From Quillaja saponaria (Eukaryota > Streptophyta > Magnoliopsida > Fabales > Quillajaceae): a stretch of 64,000 nt of DNA. The stretch spans positions 3,596,001-3,660,000 of the forward strand of contig CM055609.1 in NCBI GenBank assembly GCA_029379385.1. The letters are read 5' to 3'. Position numbers and translations under genes: made by a program. Below the pieces are notes generated by a model that was not told the origin of the DNA, did no database searches, and saw only the letters and a list, made by a program, of their open reading frames with translations. This document shows, one piece after another, positions 26,001 through 43,227 of this stretch. Numbering within the stretch: the first letter of the stretch is position 1; each line of letters starts with the position of its first letter.

Positions 26001-26546
26001 GATTCTGAAGGGGAACAATCTGAGAAGTTAAATGACATTCTAATAGATGATGAAGATTCTGGCAAGAAAGCCGATACCTGTTTCCAGAGGAAAGCAGCTA
26101 AAGAATACAGAGAAGCGCCAGAGTCATACGGAAGAATCAGATAAAGATAGTCAGGAATATGGAGGAAGACATTCTGAAGATACAGAGAATGTGCCGCCAG
26201 ATGCTCAAAATGGCGATGAAGAGAGATCTGGTTCTAAAGAGAAAGATTTAGATAAATCAAATGGGAGAGAGGAGGATAAAACAGAAGATAAATCAGTTTC
26301 TGAAGGAAATGTAGACAATAATGGTGTTGAAAGTAGTTCCACTGAACTGGAAAGGTCTCATGGAGAGACTTCGTATCCTTCTTTTGTCAAGGATGCTGAA
26401 ATTTCTGATGATGAGCCTCTTGTACTTAACCAAGCTTTTGCAGCTAGATTTGAATTTTATCATGTTGGTGCATATTCTAAATATTATTATTTTGACCAAT
26501 GCAGAGCAAATGGAAGAGCCGAACAGGGAAAAAGCACTCAAGATAA
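5005..26546 (+). CDS. PDS5A: Sister chromatid cohesion protein PDS5 (HEAT repeats plus Tudor-like domain)
   Basis: Predicted exons: 5005-5097, 8942-9145, 9300-9481, 10300-10426, 10524-10742, 11134-11350, 11440-11585, 11692-11837, 12895-13044, 13173-13221, 13306-13497, 14293-14475, 14824-14978, 15056-15182, 15313-15462, 15559-15615, 15802-15938, 16065-16182, 16348-16482, 16577-16773, 18893-19049, 19185-19331, 20266-20337, 20428-21090, 21298-21405, 22575-22654, 23610-23661, 23776-23862, 23964-24001, 24238-24297, 24395-24546, 25999-26421, 26505-26546. Phases agree at every junction. The product is about 1,670-1,690 residues. An all-helical HEAT-repeat body starts at MAQTLQQQLKEVGSKLETPP and includes DIFQLIVGTFGGL and YAVHALASITKDDGLKSLS. 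A Lys-rich nuclear linker (20428-21405) follows, then a Tudor-like domain (IGCRIKIWWPMDKEFYEG, VILYDDGDVEIL) typical of plant PDS5. An acidic tail ends DEPL-SKWKSRTGKKHSR. PDS5 binds the cohesin ring in the nucleus and regulates cohesion and repair. The frame breaks once in exon 32 near 26084; see findings. Confidence 0.93.
5325..6110. repeat. Diverged tandem duplication in PDS5 intron 1
   Basis: Two adjacent copies of about 0.41-0.42 kb can be aligned by eye. GAGAATTAGTAT occurs near 5443 and again near 5863. TTAGCTGCTTTGAA/TTAGCTGCTTTAAA follows in both, and ACAATGTAATGAAC occurs near 5684 and near 6093. The two copies have diverged with many substitutions and small indels, so the event is old. 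Confidence 0.75.
7100..8127. mobile_element. hAT-like non-autonomous DNA transposon in PDS5 intron 1
   Basis: The left end reads TAAGGCTGAGTA and the right end, reverse-complemented, reads TAGGGATGAGCA, matching at 9 of 12 positions and resembling plant hAT termini. Flanking 8-mers are TGTGTCGG (7092-7099) and TGCGTCAG (8128-8135), matching at 6 of 8 positions, which fits a decayed 8-bp hAT target-site duplication. Subterminal GGTT/GGTTGG-rich sequence lies inside both ends (7110-7130 and 8040-8095), another hAT habit. About 1,028 bp long, with no transposase frame visible. Confidence 0.6.
8373..8398. repeat. (TA)n microsatellite in PDS5 intron 1
   Basis: An uninterrupted AT dinucleotide tract of 26 bases is bracketed by GG and CC, so the whole 8371-8400 block is a perfect palindrome. 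Likely polymorphic in length. Confidence 0.95.
9810..9862 (+). repeat. CT-rich low-complexity tract in PDS5 intron 3
   Basis: A pyrimidine-only to pyrimidine-rich stretch (CTCTCT repeats, then CCCCTCTCCCC) inside the intron between exons 3 and 4. It creates a spurious open frame. Confidence 0.85.
10106..10128 (+). repeat. Poly(T) tract in PDS5 intron 3
   Basis: An uninterrupted run of 23 T about 170 bases before exon 4. It may be the tail of an old inverted retroelement, but no body is recognisable. Confidence 0.9.
11838..12894 (+). other. PDS5 intron 8
   Basis: A 1.06-kb intron. It holds an Au-SINE-like 3' end at about 12321-12377 and a G-rich patch at 12812-12832 just after a T-rich tract. 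Nothing else is recognisable. Confidence 0.7.
12321..12377 (+). mobile_element. Au-SINE-like 3' end (plus orientation)
   Basis: The stretch reads TAGCCTACCCTAACAAGTTT, then GGGATTAAAGACTTAGTTGA followed by repeated GTTGA. This resembles the conserved 3' end of plant Au-type SINEs (AGCC-GACCCCAA-TTTGGGA-TAA-GGC-TT followed by short tandem repeats). A second copy in opposite orientation lies at 21880-21930. The 5' tRNA-related half is not clear. Confidence 0.5.
15647..15670 (+). repeat. Poly(T) tract in PDS5 intron 16
   Basis: An uninterrupted run of 24 T between exon 16 and exon 17, followed by a CT-rich stretch that leads into the exon 17 acceptor. Confidence 0.9.
17302..17457 (-). repeat. 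3' LTR of the TRIM element
   Basis: A 156-bp terminal repeat, TGTTA...TAACA, aligned without gaps to 17998-18153. It is the 3' LTR in element orientation because the purine tract lies beside it. Confidence 0.8.
17998..18153 (-). repeat. 5' LTR of the TRIM element
   Basis: A 156-bp terminal repeat adjoining the primer-binding-site-like sequence at about 17983-17997 on the minus strand. Confidence 0.8.
19973..20130 (+). repeat. Diverged 79-bp tandem repeat in PDS5 intron 22
   Basis: AGAGATATGACA begins one copy near 19973 and another near 20052. Both continue with AAT-ATC-AGA-T and TGATTCTG, with scattered differences. The spacing is about 79 bases. Confidence 0.65.
21406..22574 (+). other. 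PDS5 intron 25
   Basis: A 1.17-kb intron between the Lys-rich linker exons and the Tudor-like domain. It holds an inverted Au-SINE-like end at 21880-21930; I see nothing else. Confidence 0.65.
21880..21930 (-). mobile_element. Au-SINE-like 3' end (minus orientation)
   Basis: CTCAACTCAACTAAGCCTTA followed by AATCCCAAACTAGTTGGGGT is the reverse complement of the same SINE 3' motif found at 12321-12377, with the short GTTGA-type tail at its left end. Confidence 0.5.
22655..23609 (+). other. PDS5 intron 26
   Basis: A 955-bp intron that interrupts the Tudor-like domain (codon GA|G). It carries a LINE 3' fragment at about 22856-23067; the remainder is unremarkable. Confidence 0.65.
22856..23067 (+). 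mobile_element. 5'-truncated LINE (L1-type) 3' end
   Basis: A short frame reads EEASLEKLKRTFL, then FQWMSIHPSF and SLVDFFRV before a stop, resembling the C-terminal end of plant L1 reverse transcriptase ORFs. After about 80 bases of 3' tail comes AATAAAATCTTTTTACTTAT and a poly(A) of nine, the usual plant LINE ending. A target duplication is not clear. Confidence 0.5.
24049..24067 (+). repeat. (TG)n microsatellite in PDS5 intron 29
   Basis: A perfect TG dinucleotide run of 19 bases downstream of the 38-bp exon 29. Confidence 0.95.
24547..25998 (+). other. PDS5 intron 31
   Basis: A 1.45-kb intron before the acidic tail exon. It holds a tRNA-like B-box fragment at about 24735-24765 and a recent 79-bp tandem duplication at 25643-25801. 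Its donor, GTGATC, is weak. Confidence 0.65.
25643..25801 (+). repeat. Near-perfect 79-bp tandem duplication in PDS5 intron 31
   Basis: A 79-base unit starting TTTAAAAATGCCAGTGTTT and ending in GTGTCTG is repeated immediately, with only a couple of base differences (for example CTATGTGTC versus CTAGGTGTC). The near-identity marks a recent duplication. Confidence 0.9.
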
Positions 26547-29211
26547 TTACTGTAAGCCATTTAGCGAACTAAAGCAGTTGCCTTGGAAGGTTGCACAAGG
26601 CACCGTGATGCGGTGGCAGGTTTTAGTCCTCTGATCCTAGTTTAGGCCTCAAGGATGAAGATGAATATTGTTCGGGTATGTTAACACGCTAATAAATGTG
26701 CTGAGCATATTTTGTGCAGCCAATCTGTAGACTGTAAAATAAGAGTAGCCTTTCACACGTTTAGGCAAAGTATTAGGGTGTGTAGATTATTAGAATGATG
26801 ATCTAGCCAAATGACCTTGTATTATGGTAGATAGGTTTAGCATATTATTCATGGTCCTGTGGTTGATATGTGATTGATGGAACTGACCGGGGTAACATGT
26901 ACAGTTATAGATGGAGGCCTGTGTATTTGAGCAGATTACATTTAGAATTTTGACATTTGTGAAAGTGATAATTTTACTGCCTACTTTGTGGAGTGAATAT
27001 CTTTGTAGAAAAACAGAATGTTCTATTTGACACATCCATTTGAACCCTGCATGGTTTATAGCTGCAAGACTAAATCCCCAAATGTAGAGAATTTCGATGC
27101 CCCGTACTCCTCTAAACACTGTTAGTTATTGAGAAATAAGGTTTCAGGCATTATATCTTTATATTATACACACAAATATATACCCACAAAAAAATATATT
27201 TTATTAGTCACATGCACTTGAATGATCTTTTTAAAAAAATATAAAATTATCAATTCAAGTTTTTAAGATTTCATTTAAAAGGGGAAAAAAAAATTAGTGT
27301 GTAAATTAAAAAAATAATAATTTTTTATGTATAAACATCTGTCTAATAAAAGAACTGACCTCTTACTAAGTAGTTTACTTAATTTAAGGGTGCAAACTAG
27401 TTGAGTTTCAATTAAATTTTGATAAGGTCAGGCACAAATTTGTAACATATTTGAGTTCGATTAAAACTTAGAACATAAACTAGTCGAGAGCCTTGGAGCT
27501 TAATTTAATGCTTGAACTTCGCTTTTTAATGGCTTGTGTGACATATCAAAGATGGTGACATAAAAGCCTCGATTTTTTTTAACATGGCTGGTACTATTTC
27601 AGTTAATTATAAGAACTGTCTAGAAATATAATAATCTAAAATATTTAACAACTGAAACATCTTTTAATTTTCTTTTTATATATGTATATATATATATATA
27701 AAAACATGTATATTAAATTAGATGAGTTCAAGATATATGTCATATACCAAGCTCGCCTTAAGCTTGATTTTGATTTGATCCAAGTAAGGGAGACTCTGAC
27801 CTGGTTTGGTCAACAGGTAAGACAACGCGCGCCAGTTCCCTTCATTCCTACACAGGACCAATAAGGAAGTGACACACCCTGGACGACTGTAGCTGCTGGT
27901 GGACGAAGATATTTCCACTATTATCAAATCTGTCAATTGGCATTGTGGAATACATTTCCGAATCCCAGAAGCATTCTCATCGGTAAGTTTTTTTCTTGTT
28001 TGGGTTTTTCATTTCTTGCTTTTTTCTGTTGGTAAAAATAGCTTAGATGCTGAAACGGACTTTACCACTTTGGTAAACTGATTTTTTAAGTTTGAAATTG
28101 CTTGCTTTCACCTAGCAACGCATATGGTTTCCACTTTCCAGGAAGTTACATGCTAGCTTGAATAATTTGGATTTTCTGTTCTGGGTCATCACTGCTTTGT
28201 CACTTATCTTCTCCAAGTTTGTTTGCGTTATTAATGAAAATGCTCAACTTCTTGTTGAACTTTTTGTGGGGCTGCTAAATTATCTCTTTGCTAGCATCTG
28301 CAAGTTCGTATCTTTTCGTTTTCATCTGAATCTGTAAGACTGAATCATTTTGGTGATTTTAGTTCTTCTTCCTGCATATCGCACCGCCTTCAAGAAGGCC
28401 ATTGTCTCTCATGCCTACTATTTGTAGTTATGCTGATGTGTGCAGAATTTCTCTTCGTTATATTAAAATGGGTTCGAGGAAATTTTTCTCTGTTTTACTC
28501 TTGTTTCTTCCCTTGCAGGCAGCCGTCCTGATGACATTTTGTTGTTAAATTTATTATTTTCTTTATGAAGAATATGAGTAGTTGTTTATTCTTTATGCCT
28601 ATGGATTTTATTGTATTTTCTTGTCTATATTTAATTTCCAATAATCCACTTGAAAAAACCCATTAATTTGTTGTTTGAACTTAGAACTACTCAAGACGAG
28701 TTTTTTGGATGATGTGTTTGTTTATTTTGTCTAGCAGCTGTCTAAATTGTTTTGGCTTTACTTCAATTTGTAACGTTCTCAAAGATACCTTTGCTCTTTT
28801 GTAGTCTTATGTGGTAGAACTCATAGTTATTTGTAATGTTGATGCGCCTATTGGTTATTTTTGCCTCTATGATTGGACTAATTCAAATAATTTGATTCTT
28901 TTTTTTTTTTGTTCTTTTCTCTTTTGCCATATCATCCTGCACTGTTTTTTAACCGTTACGCTTAAGATCTGCCTATATAATAGTATTGGTTGATGAGTCT
29001 TCCATCTGGTTTAGTGAATTAATATTCTCAGCCAAAATGTGAACTGTTTTAGACTGTTGCCTTGTTTGTCCCCTTTATTTTCATTTGTTTACTTGAGTAA
29101 ATATGGGCAGCACAGTGCACGAGGCTCCCAATAGACATTTTGATTTCATGCTTTCTTGCAGACTGACAGTTAAGTTGCTTAATGTAGTTCATCAGCTTTT
29201 AGAAGCAAACA
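26547..29211 (+). other. PDS5 3' region, intergenic spacer, and 5' leader of the C2 gene
   Basis: Directly after the PDS5 stop comes its 3' UTR; the spacer then becomes very AT-rich, with a TA/TG tract at about 27676-27701. A likely 5' UTR exon of the next gene ends at CTCATCG|GTAAGT (27982), and a 1.18-kb leader intron runs to CTTGCAG (29161). No coding gene is recognised here. Confidence 0.6.
27983..29161 (+). other. Probable 5' UTR intron of the C2 gene
   Basis: A strong donor (CG|GTAAGTTTT) and an acceptor (CTTTCTTGCAG) frame a T-rich stretch ending 50 bases upstream of the ATG. Leader introns of this size are common in plant genes. Needs transcript support. Confidence 0.55.
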
Positions 29212-31634
29212 ATGGGTGAACAATTGGGACTGCTAAAAGTTATAGTTGTTCAAGGGAAAAATTTGGTGATCCGGGATTTCAAGAGTAGTGATCCTTATGT
29301 TGTAGTCAAGGTGGGAAATCAGGTGAGTCTAGATCTGCTAGTCTTTTTCATCTTCTTATATGTTCGCCTAGTGTTAATCAACTCAGTTGAACTCAAGATA
29401 TTCTTGATCTAATAGGATCACCTATTGGATATTGTCAATATCGATAAGAGTCACAAGACTGTCATACTTATTTATTTTAATTTTTTAATTTTTTAGAAAA
29501 TGGTGATGGTGTTACCCCTGATTTTGTTTAACAAACAAAGAAAATTACACCACTGTAGGGGACATTAAACCTTTCCCCATTACAGCTTCTTCCTTCTTAT
29601 AAGAAAGTTTTGGTGATTCTTAATATATGACAGAAGAATTATAGTATATGTGTTTACCTTTTGCATAAACAGCTTTTCAATTGTTTCTAGAGATGCCTGC
29701 TGCAAGTCTTGACTGGTATCATTTAGTTGTTGTTTCTGATATCTTTATACAGTGTCCTTTGCTTCACATTTGGTAATTAAAGTTCAAATCACTGATTTTT
29801 CTTTAGCCCATATATGTTGTGATGCATCAACTAAATGATAATATTAATGAGGATAAAAGGGAAACTAAGGTTAATAGATTTGTTAAAATCATTTTGTAAG
29901 TATCATTTCTGCCCCTGGATACTCACTGGTGATGGCATCACTTATACAAATAGAACTGAACATTTGCCATTTCTAAATATCAATTTAAGAACCTCTCTTG
30001 ATCACGTGAAATTGGTTAGGGCACAGATTTTGTTATGACTTAATATGAACTACTATTAAGTTCTTTTTTAACTCCCAAATAGTGAAGTGACTTGTTTATC
30101 TGCACCAGACAGCTAAGACCAAGGTCATTAATAGCTGCTTGAATCCTATTTGGAATGAAGAGCTAAGTTTCAATCTGACAGAACCTGTTGATCTTCTACA
30201 GTTGGTAAGTTTCTAAATATCTTATTATAAAATAAACAAAGTTTGCTTCCCTGAGATATTATCTTTGGAAAAGTTTGCCCGTTTTCAAACCTTCCTGAAA
30301 ACTTCTTCAGATTTTTCCTTATCAAGTACGAAGTTGATTGAATGGCATATTCCATAAGGGTGCTACTGTACCTGATCATCTATCCAGAATAGGTAACATC
30401 TTTGCAAGTTGCTAACCTTATCATGCATCCATCTGTCATTATATACAAATCGTCATTCTTAGTGTCTTGGATCTACCAGCTATGTCAGGTCTAGTCAATT
30501 CCTCCGCTTTGCACAATCTAATATTCTAAATTGGCCTTGTTAACTTGATTTTGTGGATGAACCGATTGTTGTCTGACATACTCCTTCTCATAGAAAATTG
30601 CCTCAATTGCTGGTCTGTAGCTTTTGTGTTTGCCAACACATTGTGTTGGTGTTTATTCCATGCTCGTCTTCCTTCTAATATCTAAATCCTGTTATTTTAA
30701 CCAGACTCTCACAATTGGTATAGTTTCTCCCCCTTCTTTTGCTAGTCCTTGGACGAGGCATGCTTCCGTTAATGATTAGATAGGTTGCAACATATAAATT
30801 GCTGCCAAAATTTTATACTGCTACTTAGGAGCATGCATCAGAAGCGGCCGATTTCAGCATCTTCATTCAAATGTGACTCTTCTACTGCTTTTATATTTGA
30901 AAAATATTTTACAGGAAATGTTGGATCTTTATGTTACGAATGCTTTCAGATTCTTTCCAAAGGAAAGTGGCAAAGTTTTCCGTTTATCTACAAACTGTTA
31001 TGTTGAATATGAAAATAATTGCAAGATTCACTGACAAAATATGTTGGTCCTTAGCACTTCATTTTTTTTTTTCTGCAAGCTGAATTCTGGATTCCCCATT
31101 ACTCTTCCATTTTTCTTATTAAGGATGAAGTTACTAATCCATTTTCCATATACAAAATATATGACATCAACCATTGTTTAATTTACAATTCACTTTAAGA
31201 AGTCTATGCAATTTTACTCCAATAGTGTGATAATACATTAATTACTTATCAGATGAGTTCTTGAAATGGTGATTAGCTACTTTAAAAAAAAATATATATC
31301 TTATGTTTTCATGATGTGTAATCAAGGTTTTTTTGGATAGGAAGTGTTCGATAAAGACCTTCTAAAAACTGATGACAAGATGGGGCGTGCTCACCTCAAT
31401 CTTCAACCTGCAGTTTCTGCTTGTAGATTGAGGAACATTTTACGGGTTTCCTCTGGTGAGACAACATTAAGGAAGGTCATTCCAGATAGTGACAACGGTC
31501 TTGTCAGGGAAAGCTGTATCGATTGTGTTAATGGTGATGTGGTGCAGAATGTCTGGTTAAGGCTTCGGGAGGTAGAGTCTGGAGAGATAGAACTGACAAT
31601 CAAGTTAATCAGCCCTCCTGTTGCCCCAATGTAG
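29212..31634 (+). CDS. C2-domain protein, CAR (C2-domain ABA-related) type
   Basis: Predicted exons 29212-29322, 30109-30204 and 31341-31634, all phase 0, giving 166 residues. A single C2 domain fills the protein. It opens with GLLKVIVVQGKNLVIRDFKS, then SSDPYVVVKVGNQ with the Ca2+-loop Asp, NPIWNEELSF, and EVFDKDLLKTDDKMG with the second Asp cluster. The C-terminal half (LRLREVESGEIELTIKL) has the extra CAR-type segment between the last strands. CAR proteins bind acidic membranes in a Ca2+-dependent way and recruit ABA receptors to the plasma membrane; that role is inferred from family. There is no signal peptide or membrane segment. Length matches the family (about 165-185). The syntenic Arabidopsis gene is At5g47710, as I recall it. 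Confidence 0.9.
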
Positions 31635-32555
31635 TCCAGAATTTGCAGGTGGCCTTGGCACAGATTTCTTACAAGGAGATTATTTGTATATCTCTAGTTT
31701 AATCTTCATCCGATGTAACTTCCCTCAGGGATTCTTATTTCAGTGTAGTTTAGCATAAACTTGGTAGCGGCTGCCTCATTTCTTCTATCTTTATGTGTGT
31801 ACTATATCTTTTTTACTTTGAAAAGATCATGTAAACATCTTTAAGACTATCATAAAACTCAACCAAAAAAAGACTCATAAAATTGGTTTTGCAGATGTGT
31901 CATGGACGGAGTCATTAGAATTGTTTTCTATTTTCAAGCAATGAGAGCTTGGTTTATTATGTCTCTTTAACGGACAAACAATTTGATTGCATATTGGCTT
32001 TAAGGTGAAACATAGCTGAAGGTAGAAGTTTGTTTAACTACTAAATTTTGTGTCATCCAATTACTCGAGATCCAACATCATGAATGAAGAAACTTACATC
32101 AAGTTTCTTGGTGGGGTCTCAAGGATTTGTGATCTAATCAAGTCTTCATATATCTTGTGATCTAACTCATAGAACGAACAAACCTAAAATCTAAAAAGAT
32201 AATAACTTGAATAAGATCAAAGTCAGTAACCAAATTACAGTTTCAAAAAGGCTGAGAACTAAATATACCACTGAAATTAAATTATATGCAGAATTATTGT
32301 TCAATGTACACAAAACATACAACATAAATATAAAATAAAATTATAAAACAGTTGGTCTAAGGAAAAGAAAATTGTACTATTATTGAAAAAGCGTTTACTA
32401 AAATCTCGATTTGTGCTCACTTTTAAAACATTTTATATTTTTCAGAAAGGAAACGCGTTGTTAAAGCCGCTTCAGTTAATGGCGGTGTGTGCAAGCGTAA
32501 ATTTATAGACATTGGTTGGCGCGTAAATCGAAGTGGCTGTTGGCTGTTGGTGACG
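31635..32555 (+). other. Spacer between the C2 gene and ALKBH2
   Basis: About 0.9 kb of 3' UTR and promoter sequence. No coding signal and no clear repeat. Confidence 0.6.
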
Positions 32556-34723
<2,168 letters not shown>

Positions 34724-36276
34724 GCCACTGCTTTATTTATCTGGATATACTAGTTATACAAGAATTGTGATTAGCGCCTGTATCAACCATCACGGGGAAG
34801 AAGACGTGGGTTTTTTTTTTAATCATTGGTTAGGTTGATATTGGAATTGAAAGGTCTTAGCTTTTTGTTAACTTGTAACTTTGTATCTAAGAGACATCAG
34901 AGTTCAGTGAGCTTTTCTATTTCCTTGTACAAATGTTGCATAATCCTTGGATTCAACACTGTTTGATAATGTTGCTGCTATTTCTTGCTGCTCAACGTTC
35001 TCTCATTATGTTGATGTGAGTTCCAATTTCAACTCTATTAACGTCTTCGTAGCCAAAAAGAGAACCACTTTCAACGTTAAACAACAAACGGCTTGTTCTC
35101 TTGGGACGCAACAGAAGGAAATTTGTCATTTAATTTGAGCACAACAAACACGACGAAATCCCTCGTTGACCTCGTTAAGGAAGTGTGCAATGTTCAATTA
35201 CAAAGTGATGAAGTTGCCGGAAGCTCTAGAGTGGATATGGCCGCTAAACGACACATTTGTCAACAGAAGGACCAAAATAATTGCAAGCAGACAAAAACTG
35301 GATGGATTGGGTGCTGATGTGTAGGTGGGTCCGTTACGATCTGGCGGATTACGCTTTTAAACGTAAAATGTATTAATAAAAAATGAATTTAGTGATTTTT
35401 TTTCTTTTGACTATTATTATTTTTCTATGAATGTCTTAAGGATTTAAAGTAGTATAGCTATAATTTTAAAAATTAAAATTTTACAAAAATAGTAATTAAT
35501 TATTGTCAACCATGATGATAAATACTAAATGTGTAACTTTAACAATGATTGGAGTATTATTTAATTAATTTTTTTAAAGAGTCTACTTATACTTAAAATA
35601 CAGATTTTTTGATTTTTTTTTTTTTTTTTCAGATGCAATCCAATTTATGAGTTTGATTTGTAGTGAGTACATTTATTTGTATTAATAAATAACTTGTGCC
35701 ACCTTTAGAAAAAAAAAAATGTAGATTCTTGTAACAATAATAGAATAGTATAAAATTATATAATTTATTTTTATATAATAATAAAATAATATAAATTTAT
35801 ATTATTAACTTATTCTTATATTATATCTAATAACATAAAATTATATAATAAAAAAATAATAATAATATAATAATTATAAAATTGTATAACTTAATATATT
35901 ATATTATACAATATTTTACTTATACACCAAACAAGCCATTAATGGATTACATCATATCCTTGTTTCTGTAACAAAGATTTCTGGACCCTTGAAGTGAATC
36001 ACTCGCGGTTACCTGAAAGTTTGAAACGGAAGCTCCTGGCCCTTCTATCTCTACTGTTCGTTATTAGTGAGTTTTCTTTCTGATTTCTGAAATTTCATGT
36101 ATCTATCTTTGTGTTGGACTTTTTTTTAATATAATTATAATTCGAGTTTCATTAATTCTTCCTTGTAAGAAAGAGTACTACTACTCATCGGACTAGCCTT
36201 GTTTTGCCAAGTTTTTTTTTGTTGTCAAAAAAGGTTGGGGGTTGTTCCGGTTAGAAGACCTTTTTAGCACTTTCCC
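34724..36276 (+). other. Spacer between ALKBH2 and thiolase genes
   Basis: About 1.55 kb: ALKBH2 3' UTR first, then a segment at 34947-35317 with two overlapping unrecognised open frames, then very AT-rich sequence (35340-35930) with T and A homopolymers, then the thiolase leader. No transposon ends could be found. Confidence 0.5.
34947..35317 (+). other. Coding-like segment without a recognised product
   Basis: Two overlapping plus-strand frames (34947-35138 and 35093-35317) have less AT-rich, codon-like composition than their surroundings. The second includes LVDLVKEVCNVQLQSDEVAG. I do not recognise either. This could be a decayed gene fragment or chance; it lies within about 230-600 bases downstream of the ALKBH2 stop. 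Confidence 0.2.
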
Positions 36277-41077
<4,801 letters not shown>

Positions 41078-43227
41078 GCAAATGATCTTCTCCACAAATC
41101 ATACTCTCACACAATTTTACAAAATAATTTTGTATCAGTTTGTGTAATGTGCTTGTATACATAGCATTCTTATTTCTTGAATTGTTGTCTTGCAACACCC
41201 TAAAATGGCTCAACATCCTCTGTTGTAATAACAGTTTGGGCAATATCAGCAAATAAAAATTCCTAGTTCAGATTATTTTTATAATTAGTGCATTGTGGAG
41301 CTGATTTTTCTGGAACACAACTGAACTTGTTTTGTTCAGTCTTTTCTGAAACAATGTGAACAATATAGATCCGCAAAGGATTTCATTTTGTTCGGAGTAT
41401 ACGCTGAAAGCAGAACTGCAAAAAGCTCGTTTTGCCTCTTAGTATTTTAAAGTTTCTACTTTCTAGCATAGAGCTAGTGATCAGGCAGAAGAAAGAATGA
41501 TAGTGACTGATATTTTACAGTGGCATGTAATCTGACGGTTGCCCTCCTGAAAGAAGAGACCTTTGTTAACATAAACACGAAGATTGATAGAAACCAGCAC
41601 ACCACAGAATTGTTTACACAAAAATGAATCTGGAAACCAGATTCTGAAAACTTGTAAACACCCTCTTATTTATCCTGAGGGGAAAACGAATGCAATAAGC
41701 ATGTGTTTCCCTGTTTCACTATGTTGCATAGCCCCAATTAATATCCATCTTCTGGTTGTGATGTAAAGGACTGTCTCTGTCAACCACAAGGGCTTCAGAA
41801 TGTTTAGTCAAAGAAGCCAAAGAAGTGGGAGCAGAGTTTCAGCTAAACATCCACAAAATTTCTGTATCATTCCACCAACCTCTCAATTGACACAGATTCT
41901 AGGAGATCATATCCATGATTGGTGAAGTTATGACAAGGCATAGAATTTGTAGAACAGATTAGCAAGCTATTTCAATAATTATGCAAAACAAATATTCATA
42001 AACCTGCTGACTATAGCAGAATTTTAACTATCAGTTATCAAAAAGACAATGAGGATTCACATGACTGGCTTTGGGGGATAATACCCCGGAAAACACCCCA
42101 AGATTCGAATCTCCAAAGCTTGGGGGGTAGCAGATTAACAAGGTGTCTTTGCTAGTTGAGTTAACAACTTATTGGCGGCTGAGAATTAATCACGAAAACC
42201 TGAATAGAGAAGTTTTGGTTGAAAATTATACATGTTATATCTAGTGATGTTTTTGATTGGTATAAATATATAGGAAGGCGTCATTCTAAGAACTAGGAAG
42301 GTGCTATTTTTACGTTAAAACATGATTGTTTTTCATGCTGCCTATGTCTTACGACTTACGGGGTCCTTTAATGGTTATTTTTCTATGCACCCAAAAAAAA
42401 ATGGTTTATAGTGACCAATTCCTTAAAACCTTAGGGAGCATATCCCAGCAACTTGAAAAGGTCAGCATTGTCTTTAAAAACGTTGGATGGTTAGCATTTA
42501 CAGTTGGAATCACCACAAACCTCTCTGTCTTTCCCGTTAAAATAGAACCCCTGAATCTAAAAACCAAAGACTTGAACCAATCTTAATTTTGGGTTGTTTT
42601 TGTTTGCAAAAAAAGCAAAGTATAATTTAAAGATAAAACAAAGTCAGAATTAAAAGCAGCCTGGCTTTTCCTTTTGGATCCTGTTGAATTCCATATCTTT
42701 TTGTGTTTACTTTCTGTAAATCCAACACCAGTGGTTTCTAGCATTTCATGTGAAGAGGGACTCTCTCTTTGTGCTTCATATTTGTTTCTTCTTAATTCTT
42801 GAAAGCTCATACATTTTTTTTCAGAGGGGAACTTTCTCGTCTCCAAGAAACACAATATATCAAAGGTAAGACGTGGGATTGATTGCTTTTTTGGCAATGC
42901 TTTTCATGAATATGCCCTATAATTGGGGGAGGCATGTATTGTTAGATTAAAGTGTCACCAAGAGCAAACAGTTTGTCTATACATTGTTTATTACATTGTG
43001 AAAATTTTCACTTGTCAGGATGATTAGATGGGAGCAATTTCTGCTACATCATCCAAAAATCTCAGAACCGAATAAGAACTTTGGAGATTGTATTACATAA
43101 CAGTTGATTAAGAGAGTGATCAATTATTGTTGGTAGCAAGATATGAATTGCTATGCATACATTTAGTTTCGGGTTTTGATGCTAATTGAAATTTATTTTG
43201 CAGACATTGTTTTAGAAAATAACAAAA
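41078..43227 (+). other. Thiolase 3' region and leader of the PMI2-like gene
   Basis: A 2.1-kb stretch. The first few hundred bases are thiolase 3' UTR. The middle shows no gene or clear repeat. The end holds a probable 5' UTR exon finishing at 42865 and a leader intron (42866-43203). Confidence 0.55.
42866..43203 (+). other. Probable 5' UTR intron of the PMI2-like gene
   Basis: Donor CAAAG|GTAAGA and acceptor TTATTTTGCAG frame a 338-base AT-rich intron ending 24 bases before the ATG. Read from sequence only. Confidence 0.55.
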
